A stretch of 64,000 bases of DNA, from the NCBI GenBank assembly GCA_028023455.1, contig JAQFVV010000030.1, positions 9,760,876-9,824,875 of the forward strand. The letters are read 5' to 3'. Position 1 is the first letter of the stretch. Every line of letters begins with the position of its first letter. This document shows, piece by piece, positions 47,483 to 60,200 of the stretch. The notes under the pieces are model-generated. The model saw nothing but the letters and a program-made list of their open reading frames with translations. It had not been told where the DNA came from and did not search any database. Position numbers and translations under genes: made by a program. The DNA comes from Epiperipatus broadwayi. Its lineage: Eukaryota > Onychophora > Udeonychophora > Euonychophora > Peripatidae.

Positions 47483-49798
47483 TAAATGAAGAATTTTATT
47501 TCTTAAGTTCATCATTATCAAAACACCTGAATAGATTCATATAAATAAGTATAAGTGGCAATCAAAATTAGGTTTTTCTGGTACAGGATTAGTTTATTTG
47601 CCTGTTTTTTTTCCAGGTTACAATCAGATTTAAGATTTTTTTTTCTGGTAGTCAATTCCTGACTAATCTAACAAGATATTCAATATTGGTCAGGAAATGA
47701 GTACCTAGATATTATTGGAAGAGAAATGTTACCAGAAAATCTGGGGTTGTTAAATGAGGATGGATGAACTGACTGGAAAAACTAAAATATAATTATAATA
47801 TGAAGCTGCCTTAAGTATTAATGGGAGGATGATATATTTCTGTGTTGCTGAATTGATATTTTGCCTTTGCTTTTAAAACCAAGCTTAATTGATTTTTAGA
47901 ATTGGTTAGAAATTGATAACTTTTAATAGCTTACCATTAATTTAGAATTTAATATTTAAAGCTATGGATACTAATATAAGACATAATAGTACTTTATCAC
48001 TGATGATGATTGAGCATTATAGTTTGACCATAGAACATCATGGATTACCTATTTATAAGTGCCTCTCTCTATATATTTACATTTAAAACTATATCATTAA
48101 CTTTAATAATAAGCTTAAGATTTGAAAACCTATAATAAAATAATAAAAATATTCTATAATTTATATAAGTGTTTTGTGATATTGTTTGAGAGTATTAGTT
48201 CAGCAATAAATTTTAAACATAAGACTTTTGGAAAATATGAATTTAATAATCAAATGGAAAGCAATAGCAAATTGTCACTTATGTGATTTTAATTAATTAT
48301 TATGTATTTGGCAAAAAGATTATATAAAGATTACATTACAGTATGTTTTACAACAGATATCTGTGTAAATAATGAAATTATAATGGGAATTTTTCAATTT
48401 ACTAATCTACATTAAATTTCATCTGCAATAAAAAAAATGACATATGGCATTATTGCTCAGAAGTTCTTAAGTGTCAAAGAGTGCAGGGCTCATCTACAAT
48501 GTAACAAAACAACAACCAATTAAAATTGATTGTGCCAGCTGAAACTTTGGGACCTAGTAATAATAACTGTATTCATCTGATTCACATTAAGTCAAAAATG
48601 GAATCATTTTTTGCTTAATATTTTAGATGACATAAGAATTATAATTTAGATACATATAATTTAATAATTTAATATAATTATGAGAAATTCAGCAACTTTT
48701 AACATTCAGTAAAGATAAGCAAAATCTTTCAAATCTTTATGGCAGCCTGAATTTATTATTTTATTTTAATTACAGTTTATAAGATTTTTAAATTTAATTT
48801 TGAGTACATATACATTTAAAGAAATACAATAAAAATGATTTAAATTTATAAAATTATGAACCTTTTCTTAGACAACCATAAATTATAACTATATGCCAGA
48901 CATTCTGTCATAAGAAAAACTATAATTGCATGAAAATTATTATCAAAACTAAGCATATTCAAGGGTGTTAAATGTTCCTCATAATCATAGCCTTGGGATG
49001 TGCATAATTATATGGGTGAGTGTATATATAGGCAATAGATTATTCAAAATGTATGTTAATCAGATTGCCCATTTTTTTGAAATGGTGAAGCAGGATTCCT
49101 TCTAATTTATGGCATTAGGGTTGTTAGCTATATGCCATGCTTCTATGATCTTCTGCTTAGTCATTTTACTCTATGTATGTTATTTTGGTGGATATGGGCT
49201 CAAATGTATGACCTATGGTGTTTTGGTGCTTAAGGAAGATTGACTTATACTCTGGATTACCTGTGGCTTGTCTATAAAGATATCTGTGTTGGAAAATCTG
49301 AATATAGAGACATACACATAATTTAGCATAATATATAGTGCTGCACACTGCATGCAGGCATGTAATTTTATCTACAAGGAGTGAAGTTTGTTTTATATAG
49401 AGTCTGTCCTTAGAATTATTTATTAATCTGTTAGTTGTGGGAGGAATATGATAGCTTACTCGATGTGTTGTGAACAAGCTTTATTGATGATTTTGGCTAT
49501 TCATGGAATATATGGAAGTAGTATCAAGATCTGTCATCCTTGGATTGGATGGGTTTGATTTCATCTTGTTATAAAATTGTTTGACTCTTTTTGTGAGATC
49601 ATAAAGTGATTAATTTAATATAGATATGTTTAAAAATAAAACTGAAGAAAAAACACACTCCATTCTTTGTCTGAAAAATTTATAAACCTAAATGATGTTT
49701 GAATTTTTTAAAATTTTATTTTTCTTAGTTCAACATTTATATTACAGCAAATATTTTTGTATCACTTTTATATAAGTTGTTGTATTGATATAATAATA
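47483..49798. other. Gene-less AT-rich stretch
   Basis: No gene, RNA or repeat recognised. The frame at 49166-49477 (minus) shows no motif. Confidence 0.4.
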
Positions 49799-50275
49799 AT
49801 TTGCTGTTAATTGAAAGGAGACTCTTTGATTCCTCTTGAACGTCTTAAATAAATTGTGCAGGGCAAATTCCTAATGTCCACTCTATACATTCTTGTTGTT
49901 GCAGCTGTTATTACTATATTATTATTTATATAGTATACAAACATGGATGGGATGCTCACCAACACACATTAGTAAGTGTGGTGAGTTTATTGGCTTTTAT
50001 CTTTGAATTTAAGATCAAGAAATACCATAGTCTTTCTTCTCAGTTGTCTAATAGCTATTAACTGAAATATCAGTTGAGTTTTTTTGAAGGCAGAATGATT
50101 GTGAGAATGATTTTTTTTCCTTTTCTAATAGATATTTATAATTATGACAGATAAAAGTAAATTATGATCTTTATTCCCAGAAGGCTGTAAAGTCAACATC
50201 TAAAGCAGTAGTTGGTAACCAAAGGTGGAGAGTGCTAAGAATCTCCTGATTGTGGACCCAGTCTACTGTTTGATA

Positions 50276-50998
50276 ATGATTTTTTATTTAGGTACTTACA
50301 ACTGCAGATCACTTTCAAGTGAAGAAAGATTGCAAAATTTGAAAGAACTGTCTCATATAAAATGGGACATTATTGGACTTTGTGAAATTAGAAGAAAAGG
50401 TGAAGAGACAATTGATTTAAAAAGTAAGCATGTACTGTACTACAAAGGAACAAACATTGGAAGTATAAGTGGACTAGGATTTTTTTAAAATAAAAAGTGG
50501 AAGAACAACATTGCGGAGCTTGATGATGTAAAAGACAGAATGGCAAGATTAGTTATTCAACTTAATAACAGTTACCAAATGCAGATAATTCAGATTTAAA
50601 ATTCTAATTTTGATGAAGAAATAAAGGCTTTTTATATGAATGTACAAAAAGCTTTTGATCAGACCAACCAACATTTTAAAATTGTTATGAGTTTTTAATG
50701 CTAGAGTTGGTAAGCATTTAAAAGATGAAATTGTTGTGAGTAAATTTGGTTATGGTGATAGAAATGAGAAAGGATAAAGTCTTGTGGAATTTGTGGAAAA
50801 AGAGACACTTTACATTATGAATTCTCTTTTTGAGAAAAATGTAAACACAAATGGACATGGAAATATCCAAATGAAGGCACAGCAGATTTGGATTATATTT
50901 TGATTAGCAGAAAATGTGTATTTCAAGATTGTAATGTTCTTAATAAATTCAACACAGGAAATGATCATCGATTAGTAAGATTTAAGATACTTGTTAAT
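50276..50998 (+). pseudogene. RTE endonuclease of the 50-53 kb copy
   Basis: Begins 'MIFYLGTYNCRSLSSEERLQ', then 'WDIIGLCEIRRKGEE' (catalytic Glu). The first frame stops at about 50486. Further pieces in other frames: 'FNARVG' (the preceding Gly-Asp is lost to a stop), 'LVEFVEKETLYIMNSLFEK', and 'GNDHRLVRFK' with the final Asp-His pair intact. Multiple stops; inactive. Confidence 0.85.
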
Positions 50999-51416
50999 AA
51001 GCATTTATTTTTATAGTGCTATGTTTTTTTTTATAAATTGTAATACATTAAAGATCAGCCTTCTCAAGCTATTGTGCGTGTGCTTTTTATGAGTGTTAAT
51101 AATAAATGAATACTTTCATTCCCAACACAAGATATAGTATTTATGAAAGAATAAAATGAATCAACTTATTCTTTCCAACCCAAATGCTTATATATGGGCA
51201 AATCTTAAGTACCGGAAATGAAAGGGTGAGGATAGACCACTCACTTCTATCCTCACACTTTCATTTCTAGTACTTAAGATTTGCCCATATATAAGCATTT
51301 GGGTTGGAAAAATTAGTTGATTCATTTTATTCTTTTATAAATACTATATCTTGTGTTGGGAATGAAAGTATTCATTTATTATTAACACTTGTAAAAAGTG
51401 CATGCACAATAGCTTG
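50999..51416 (-). mobile_element. Palindromic element inserted in the RTE copy, 418 bp
   Basis: Arms of about 173 bp (51063-51235 and 51247-51418) are nearly perfect inverted repeats around an 11-nt loop, starting 'ctcaagctattgtgcgtg' and ending 'cacaatagcttgag'. A 64-bp unpaired tail (50999-51062) lies on the left only. A perfect 14-bp direct repeat AGATACTTGTTAAT flanks it (50985-50998, 51417-51430), and the homologous RTE copy at 44.2 kb lacks the insert. No hammerhead core and no coding capacity were seen. The layout (palindrome flush at one end, tail at the other, long duplication) is the same as in families A and B. Confidence 0.88.
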
Positions 51417-51430
51417 AGATACTTGTTAAT

Positions 51431-53495
51431 GTAAAACTAGAGAGAAAAAACTATTAAGAAAAACAATATTTACAGTTGATATTCCTAATATTCAGAAACA
51501 TTCCAATGAATTTAAATTAAAACTTGTAATTCGTTTTCAAATATCAATAGATTTTGAACATGATTCAGATTTGAATAAAATTAATAAAAAAATAACTAAT
51601 ACATTTTTAAAAACTGCAACAAAGGTGATTGGTACAAAAAAGCAAAAATTGACCAATAAAATTTTTTCTGAGACAAGATAATTTATGGAAAAAAAAAGAA
51701 AAAATATAAAAATAATGATTTAAGAAGGATTGGATATCTTGAATTTTGTAAACTGGTGCAAAAAAAAGTTTTTAATGACGTAAGAAATTATAATTGTGAA
51801 CTAGCAAGGAAAACCATAGAAGAGAATAAAAGTCTCAAGAGTGCAAAAGAACATCTTACTATTGGCAGGAAACTTATGTCTGCAATAAAAAAAAAGATAG
51901 AATTATTACTGAAAAGAGAAATGACATCATGAAATGTGTAGAAAAGTTCTATTAAAAATTGTATAGCAATAAAGACCAAGAAAAAGTACTTCCTACAACT
52001 ACTATATCTTCTGAATTGCCCAGTATTTTAAATGAAGAAGTGAGACATGCAATTAAATTAATAAAGAAGGAAAAGCTCCAGGTAATGGAATTATAATTGA
52101 TATCATAAAAGAAGCATATAAAGAAATATAATTTTTTTTAGCAAAGTTATATACCAAATGTCTAAATGATAAAGATATAATGCAGTATTGATATTAACAT
52201 TTAAAAAGTTGATAAAGAATATATTAGAAATTGCAGATCTATCAGTCTTTTATAAGCTCTATGTAAAATTTGTACTAAAATAATTATAACTCATCTGCAA
52301 TGAACTTTGGATTTTAACCAACCAAAAGAACAAACTGGATTTAAAAGTGGTTTTAGTACAATGGATTATAGCCAAGTATTGAGAGAAGTTATAGGAAGGA
52401 TGAATAAATATGAGTTGCCATTATTTTTTGGATTTGTAGATTATGAAAAGGCATTTGATTCTATAAGCGGTTCTTCAGTGATTAAAGAAAGCATTGGATC
52501 ATTAAAGGTATAGATCCAAGATTTTGTCATATTCTGAAGAATATAGCAGCAACAATTAGATTATATAATGCTACTAGGAAGATTAACATTGAGAAGGGTG
52601 TAAGACAGTGTGACTCCATATATCCAAATTTTTTAAAGCAGTTTAACAAAAAGTATTTTGTGGATTAAAATTGGAAGCTAAGGGATAAAAGTAAATGGAA
52701 ATTATTGAAGTCATCTAGATTTTGCAGGTGATGTAATTGTTTTTGTAAATAATACTTTAGAGCTTCAAGAAATCTTGCAAGAGTTATTATATGAAAATAA
52801 GAAATTAGGATTAAAAGTAAATGTTAAAAAGACTAAAGTAATGTTTAATGCAATTTTTCAAAAGATGGAAATAAAGATTGATAATGATGAGTTAAAAGAA
52901 GTTAACAACAACAAATACCTTGATCAAATTATTACTACAAATGGAAACATAATGGATAAAATTAATCATAGAATTAAACTTGGTTGGAGTGCTTTTGGTA
53001 GAAATAACTTAATATTAAAAGGAAATAAGCCTATATGTTTGAAAAGAAAGGTTTTTAATAAATGTATTTTACCAGTTCTTACTTATGGATCTGAGACTTG
53101 GTCACTTAACAAAAAAGCAGTACAGAGACTTCAGACCACTCAATGAAGTATGGAGAGATGCATGTTAGGAGCAACAAAAAGAGATTGAAAATGAAATACA
53201 TGAGTGAGAGAACAAACAAGTGTTACTGATATCATTGAAAGAATTGAGAGACTGAAGGAGTTGGGTTGGACATATTATTAGAAGAGATGATAATAGATGG
53301 TCAGTTGAAATCTTAAACAGGATTCCAAGAGATTGTAAAAGACCTAGAAGAAGACCGCATGTGAGATGGATGGATGAAATAATGAAACTGGAGTGATGTA
53401 GAGAAGAGAGGCTAGAGATCACAGAAGATGGATTGAACATGGAGAGACCTTCATCCTGCACTGGCTTGATGATGGTTAAAATGATGATGATGATA
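51431..53495 (+). pseudogene. RTE linker and reverse transcriptase of the 50-53 kb copy
   Basis: Degenerate linker, then RT blocks: 'GFVDYEKAFDSISGSSV' (52420-52485, motif A), 'EKGVRQCDSI', 'LDFAGDVIVFVNN' (catalytic pair damaged: FAGD), 'GLKVNVKKTKVMFN', 'KVFNKCILPVLTYGSETWSL', and the C-terminal 'RRPHVRWMDEI' with frameshifts. The copy was broken long ago. Confidence 0.88.
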
Positions 53496-53504
53496 AAACA
53501 TAAA

Positions 53505-54590
53505 TATGTGTCTAATCATAAAATGTTGTTTGGATGTAATATATTGTGATCTTAGTAAGACTTTTAATATGGTGAATCATAGCATTTTGTTATCTAAATT
53601 AGATTTTGGGGTTTTCTTCTTCTCTTGCTTTAAATCTTATTTAACTGACCAACCAAATTATGTTTATTATAGATTTAAAGAATCTGAGATTTACTACTAT
53701 AAAAGTGGACCCAATTTTATTTTCATTATATACTTAAGGTATATCTCAAATTGTTAGCAATTGTAATATTTTACAGTTTTTTTAAAATATTAAGTTCTTA
53801 AAATTGATAATTTGTCTGGTCATTTAAGATTGCAGAGTTCTACAAATAGCTTTGTGATTTGGTGTTTAAAAAATCAGATGATTGTTAATATAAAGAAAAC
53901 ATCTGTTGTCTCATTGTGTAATAAAATATTAACCAGTTTTTTTCACTATTCTGTTAATAATATTGTTATTCTTAGAAAAGATAAAAGATTTAGGCATCTG
54001 GTTTAATAGTAAAGGTCTTTTTTTCGATCATATTAATGAAATTATTCTTAACTACTGGCTTTATATTAAGGACAAAATTTTTTTTACATAAGCAATCATG
54101 CATTTATTTATTTCATGTAATACTTGTTCCTACAATTAATTATTGTACTGTTGTTTGGAATTCAATACAAAATATTATGAGGAATTACTGCCGAATATAA
54201 CGAAAAGGTACTTTAAGTATATAGATTTACAATTACTTGTAGAAAATGAAACATATGTTATGAAAAAAGGAATGTTGAATGATATAGTGTTTCTAAGAAA
54301 CATTGTTTTATATAAATACGATTGATATATCAGAATTTATTTATAGAATTCATACTATGACTAGAAATAATATTTTATTTTATATTAAAAAAATATAATC
54401 ATAATTGCTAAAAAAATTCTGCCATGCCCATGTGGTATAATATTTTTGGATATTGATATATTTCATTTGAATTTTCGTGATTTCTTAAATCAATGTAAAC
54501 TAATTTTTGCTTTGTATAAGCTGTATTGTAATTGGTTATTGGTCTGCTGTCACATGATTAATAATAAAATTGAATTGAATGCTCTGCATA
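53505..54590 (+). pseudogene. CR1/jockey-like LINE fragment
   Basis: A different non-LTR reverse transcriptase. 'VIYCDLSKTFNMVNHSILLSKL' corresponds to motif A (D-SKAFD-VNH), 'CFKSYLTDQPNYVYY' to the following conserved block, and 'NSFVIWCLKNQMIVNIKKT' (53845-53905) to the segment after the Asp-Asp box, which itself is not readable. Later 'PTINYCTVVWNS' is typical of the C-terminal region of this clade. The end near 54565-54580 reads 'aataaaattgaattgaatg', a poly-A-signal-like 3' end. Frameshifts and stops throughout. Confidence 0.8.
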
Positions 54591-55271
54591 TTAATTTTAA
54601 TAATTATTATTTAATATTTACTTAATATTTAACAGTATATGAATGGTTTAAAAACCCTGATGATTTTTATAATAAATAACAACATTGTTGAATTATTGCT
54701 AAAAAAAATTTAATTTGAAAAAAATAATAATAATTTGGGAGTAGTATGAAATTAATATATTGGATTAATGATATTGCACTTATATATAATTTTAAAAAGG
54801 TGTTAAGCAAAGACCTATTCCTTGTATTCAAATTGGTTAAACAAATGATAAAACAATCTTACTAAAGAGGAAACGCCTCTAATAAAGAAAGAGTTAAGAA
54901 TAATGTATTACCAGATTTATTAATGATGAAGGGTGAGATTGTAAATAAATTTTTATTATTGTTTTATCTTGTAGCTAAAAATAGCTAGTGATGAAAAAAG
55001 GTCTTATTTGAATCTGTAAACTAATTTAAAGTTTCATCTACTCTGGATTCGACCCCCAAATGTAAGCATGGCATATGTAAATATTTAATTTACATAAACA
55101 TATATGTATTTATATAAAGATTGATTATATGAATATACATGAACTTTTTTCCTGATATCTTGTTGCAAAAAATAATAATCATTTAACTTCTCAATTAGTT
55201 TATTAAAGAGATTTTTATTACAATCATTGTTACTTTTAGCATGGGTGTGTGAGAGAAGCTTGAATTACTAT
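54591..55271. other. Gene-less AT-rich stretch
   Basis: Nothing recognised. Confidence 0.45.
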
Positions 55272-55560
55272 GTTAAAATTTTTTGTAAAGTGTAACTTCT
55301 GATTGATAAATATATGATTTTGTCAAACATTGGTGGTCGAGAGGTCAGCGACAGCTGCTTTACAAGCAGTTGTTCTGGGTTAGTGGGTTCGCTTCCTGGC
55401 TGATGCTATGACACATGAGGAAAAATATATATATGATTTTCTCTAATATTATAATTACAATCTTCATAACTTTAAGGATGAAAGTTATAAAGATTGTAAT
55501 CATAATATGAAAGAAAATCATATATTTATCAAACAGAAATCAAACTTTAAAAAATTTCTG
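55272..55560. repeat. Palindrome interrupted by a tRNA-like insertion
   Basis: Without the insertion at 55322-55422, the left arm (55272-55321 plus 55441-55474) pairs with the right arm (55480-55560): 'tgataaatatatgatttt' with 'aaaatcatatatttatca', and 'tataattacaatctt' with 'aagattgtaatcata'. Loop of about 7 bp. The palindrome is older than the retroposon inside it. Confidence 0.7.
55322..55422 (+). mobile_element. tRNA-derived retroposon, second copy, nested
   Basis: Leader GTCAA, a tRNA-Gly-like body (55327-55406) and tail TATGACACATGAGG match the copy at 47.25 kb in layout. Body: CATTGG/CTGATG ends, GCTGC/GCAGT anticodon arm with loop TTTACAA, and a B-box-like GGGTTCGCTTCC. It has a short insertion before the T arm. 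Flanking repeat AAATATATGATTTT (55308-55321) recurs at the right with extra TA units (55423-55440). Confidence 0.75.
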
Positions 55561-55804
55561 TTTTTACTGCTGCAACTATTTTTTTTTAAACTCATGCACT
55601 TATATTCACGCAGCAACATGAAACTTAATGCATTAGTAATAGCATTGTAATTATTAAATGAAAGGAAATTCATTTTCATTATTTTGTATATACATATAAT
55701 AATAAAAGAAAATTATTTACACAAAATGCTATAATCTTTTTTTTATTTTTCTGATAAATGCTTATATAAATATATCATATATATAATATATATATTGGTT
55801 GTTT
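55561..55804. other. AT-rich spacer
   Basis: Nothing recognised apart from TA-rich runs near 55770-55795. Confidence 0.4.
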
Positions 55805-56085
55805 TTGGTATAACAATTCTCTCCATACAGCAGTGCCACCCAGCAAAATGGAGGATAGAAGGTTTGTGCATCACAATCTCTATCTAGTATTCAGTCATTT
55901 AATATCCCCAGACTAGTTTCTAGAGTATGGCCTCCAGAGGAGTCTTGAATTTGAGAACACTGCACCTAGATCCTTAGATCTAATGCAACTCTCTATCACT
56001 GGATGTCACTACTGTATGAGAAAGATGCTACTGTTTTAACAGCTTGTGTAAATATAAGAAATGATGATCATGTGTTGTTTTATGT
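55805..56085 (+). mobile_element. Family B element, internally deleted and decayed
   Basis: 'caattctctccatacagca' and 'aggtttgtgcatcacaatc' of the left arm, a ruined ribozyme region (minus strand, 55918-55955), 'gcacctagatccttagatc', then the end of the right arm 'cactggatgtcactactgt' and the family tail 'taagaaatgatgatcatg'. Confidence 0.7.
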
Positions 56086-56231
56086 TTTGTGTATCTTGAC
56101 ATTATAGTAAATCATTATATTATGTAAAATACCACTTATCTATATATTTTTCTAATATAATTAATAATATTACTTTAAACTAAAATAAATAGAAATTTGC
56201 AAAATAAATATAAAGTTAAATTTTAATATGG

Positions 56232-56398
56232 CATCATTTTCAAACATTATCGATCCACTTCAGAATGAAAGTCTCTCCACTTTCAACCCATCTATTCCAA
56301 TTTCAAGCCTCTCTTCTCCATATCATCTCAGCATATTTCCTTATTTTGTCCATCTATCTCACATATGGTCTCCTTCTAAATCTTTTATAATCTTGTAA
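56232..56398 (-). pseudogene. RTE-like LINE, 3' fragment
   Basis: Minus-strand 3' end of the RTE family: 'gaaagtctctccactttca', 'gcctctcttctccatatca' and 'ctatctcacatatggtctc' correspond to the C-terminal segment around VRWMDEI. It is 5'-truncated and lacks the clear GAT tail. Confidence 0.75.
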
Positions 56399-57190
56399 AT
56401 CATATACATATTTTTCTAACAATTAAAAAAAGCACTTGAAATCTTTCTTTTTCCTCTAAATATACACTTCCAAAAGCAAAAAATCATCATTTCATTTCCA
56501 GATCATCAACAATAAAATGTTCTCACGTCACATCATCAGACTATTTACCTTCACTGATGAGGATTTAGGATTCAAAGCTAAAACTAATGCTATTATGCAT
56601 CTAGCAGCCATGTTTATACTATTCGAGCTATTATCTCATAATTAAAAAGTTAAAGTTTAAGCCAGTTTTCTTGCATAGTTATAGATCTCTCACCAGGTTA
56701 TTAATTCAAATTTACGGTAGATGGTTCTAGGACAAGAATGCAAAAAGCTGTTCTTGGAGGTATATGTTAGAAGCAAACAGAGAAAAATATGATTTATTGA
56801 TTATTAATATTCATAGTCAAAATATCTAGTTAATTACTTATGGTCAAATCTATATAATTATGTAAGTAACTCAGCTTAGTGATTTTTATTTTTATTTTAG
56901 ATTATAAGATTGAATGATATAAGCAAGTTAAATACAGTTGCTAAATATATAAATGTCTTAATTCCAATCTTAAATACTATGTCATTATTGACAAAGGCAA
57001 AAAACACAAACTGGTCAAAAGATATAGAAATTAAAGTATTAACATTTAATGTTAATTAGAGTGGAAAAAACTGGTCTTAGAAGCATATATTAAGAGTAAA
57101 TTCAGAAAATCATGGAATGTTTGCTAATATTAATCTTTTACATAAAGTATTTTTCAAAATAATAATGCTAATAAATATTTAAATTTATAG
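56399..57190. other. Stretch without clear genes; possible degenerate family B piece
   Basis: At about 56551-56640 'cttcactgatgaggattta' and 'catctagcagccatg' resemble family B pieces, but the match is weak. Otherwise nothing is recognised. Confidence 0.3.
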
Positions 57191-57193
57191 ATT

Positions 57194-57242
57194 AGAGCTC
57201 TGATGAAGACTGCTGGACAGTCAAAACTGTAAGGAAAATAAA
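57194..57242 (+). ncRNA. Possible decayed hammerhead motif
   Basis: CTGATGA (57200-57206), a perfect stem II GACTG/CAGTC around CTGGA, then AAAA where GAAA is required (consistent with a CpG change), CTGTA. Stem I does not pair. It would belong to a family different from A-D. Confidence 0.3.
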
Positions 57243-60200
57243 GAAGTTTAAGAAAATTTGTTTGCATTGAAATGTATATGAAAGAAGTGTTATAAGAAAT
57301 ATATATGATTATATGAAGATATGCAAAGAAAGTGAAAGAGAAGAATAAGAGAATATTTAAATTTAAAACATTATTATCTTAAACAAATTGATCATTCCAT
57401 AATCTTTCGTTCTAAAAAACTTTTTGCTTTTTTGAAAGTCGTATCATTTGCATGAAAAGCTACAGAATAAAATAGTTCATTCTATTTTCTCACTAGTTTA
57501 TGTGTCAATGTGTACAGGAATATCTATGTAATAGTACTTTAAAAGAGTGATAAAAATATAAAATATCATGGACAATAATAATCAAAGTGTAAGATATTAG
57601 AATATGACTGATATTTTAAACATCAATGCTCAAAATAAAAACCAGCATGAAATTAAAACAATATTACCACTGTAATATTGGTTTCATGTTTTAATCACTA
57701 GGTTTTAATGTATAAGTTAGAGTTATTTCTAATATCTGGAGCTTTGATAAATATTGACCATATAATGAATTTTTAGATTATTCATCTGTTTGTCTATCCA
57801 CCGAATTAATTACCCATCTATTTACCCATCTGTCTATTTATTTTTTTATTAATTTATCTGTCTATCTATATATAACATTTTAAACTATAATTATGATGAT
57901 ATTGAGTGTGTTTAATTTTATCTATAATTTTCTAAACTCTCATATCAGTATTATTTTTATCTATAATATTTTGTTCTTCAAAGAATTTATTTTTTTAAGT
58001 TAATTGTTTACTATTTCCTTTAATAAAATATTTTTTTATTTACATTTTTTTAATAGAAACACGTTTTTTTGCTTGTCTTTATAATTTTTTTCAGAAATCA
58101 GTCATTATATTAACATTCTGTTTCAGGGTTTTTATTATTTTAATCGTGGTAGATCTATAACTTTTTATATATTTTATATTTTACAGCTTCTACCAAAAAA
58201 TCTTAATTTACTAAGAAATATTTTTCACTTTCAGCTGAAAAAAAAAATCTAGATCTAATAATACTTTCCGAGTTATTGTGAATCTTTTTTAATCGTTCGG
58301 GGGGCTTTTTTTTTTTCGTCTTTTTCTTTGACTGATGAAATTTTTGAAATTTTTTAAAACAAACATTAACTATTTTTTAAATTATCATACAAAAGATTCA
58401 TCTGAATGAATCTTTGCATTTTTAAAATATATATATTAGTAGCAGCTCTCATAAATGAATCCAATCATTCTAATTCCAGAAAAAAGAAGAAATAAAGACT
58501 AATTCCAGAAAAAAGAAAAGATAAAGACAAAGAAATTAACTTTTTCACTAAACACATATACGTCAACTAGTCATATAATATTTTGTGGTATTATCTTTTA
58601 ACATCTGCAAGAAATATTTATTGCTGAAACTTTAATATCTGGGTTGATATAGTTCTCTCGTTTATCTTCAGCCATATCTTCCCCATGAAAGAAATATATA
58701 CTACAAATCTTTGAAATATTTGAGATAATTTCCATAACATAAATAGAATCTGATATTTTCACAAAACCATTAATTAAATTAAAAAAATTATATCAGTAAT
58801 ATCCTTAAACTTAAATTCATTAAATGCGCAACAGCCCTTTGGAATCTATGTTGTACATTAATATTCAAGTTTATCTCTCTATTTTAAAAGCTACCAAGAT
58901 ATTTAATTAGCAATGTATAACAAATATGAGAATGGAAAACTTCTTGGAAAATTTTGAATATATATATTGTAACCTTATGGTTGAGTTCAATGTTTGTCAA
59001 GCCCTATTTAAATGGCCAATTGTATACAATTTTAATTAATAATAACTATTCAATATTAGATAGGTGTATTATATCAGTCAGTGGTGTGTTATCATAATTG
59101 ATAAATTATATTATAAAAATAAGTAAATTTCATTAATAGATCTTCTGAGAGTGATAAAGAATTGGGCTGTTCAAGATGTGTGCTAAACCCTTTGCCAGAT
59201 GGTGTATGAGACTTTTTATATGCAGTCTGTTAGATGGATTAATTTTAATAATATCAAAATAATTTATTAGTGTTAATATTAAATTAAGTATAAAAATATT
59301 TAGTATTTTATTATGATTAAATAAGTCAAAAAGACTTAAAATTATAGCTATTATAAATTAATCTTTATAATTAATTATCAAGCATATTTTTATTGCAATT
59401 TAAAATAGTTTTGAACAGCTTAATTAGTTATCATTTATGTTTATAGATGGAGAATTATTAATTGTACTTTAATTTATGCACATACAACAATTTAATTGGT
59501 CTGTTAATTTTTATAATCATCCTCTCTGGTAAAAGTTAATAAATAAGCCAATATAGATTTTTATAAGGGAGAACAGAACAGGGAGAATTAAAAGAACCAG
59601 GGGAGAAAAGTGAATTAAAGAAGAACTGGGAAGCTGAAAATTATTAAAAGTAAAAAAAATAATTGGATTTGAATTGAAATGGAATTAAATTGCATTAGTA
59701 ACTTGTAATTAATGGAGTAGAAATCCATTTAACCTATAAACATGAAGCATATTATGACTGTCAATTGATAATTACCAAAAGTTCACATTTAAAACTGATA
59801 GACATACTGGAGGAAAAAGCCTGTGAAAATGGATTTCAAATTTAAACTGACTCAGAAGTTCATAAGCTTGAAATTTTACTCTTTATTTTATAAATGTTTT
59901 AATTATAGTATTTGCAGTGTTCATTATGAATATAGTTATAATTTATTTGAAATAACAGGAAAGAAAGAAAAGAGAAAATTATTTTGTATTTTTAGTTGGA
60001 AAATAAATATAAAAGGAGCAGGACTATGATAAGAGATATTTAATGTATTTTATTGCTGTTTTAGATTTATAAAAGATTTGTGACATTTCTTCACTTACAT
60101 AAAATAGTATTTAAAATTAACCCCAAACATTACAATTTTCATTATACTATATTAATTGCATAATATACGAAGAAAATAAATTTAGAAAAATCAAGAAATT

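Larger units (their letters stand above)
49799..53495 (+). mobile_element. RTE-like LINE, nearly full length, plus strand, with an inserted palindrome
   Basis: Same family as 42,055-45,475, in the opposite orientation. The 5' untranslated region (from 'tttgctgttaattgaaagg') aligns up to the endonuclease start near 50275; the RT follows, and the copy ends in GATGATGATGAT (about 53481-53495). It is more decayed than the 42-45 kb copy. A 418-bp element (50999-51416) has inserted just after the endonuclease, with a 14-bp duplication. Confidence 0.9.

Noticed and set aside
47267-47521. Lys/Arg/Glu-rich minus-strand protein
   Set aside because: Antisense reading of a pyrimidine tract and of the tRNA-like element.
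57185-57230. Calling the 57.2 kb motif an active ribozyme
   Set aside because: GAAA is replaced by AAAA and stem I does not pair; kept only as a low-confidence decayed candidate.
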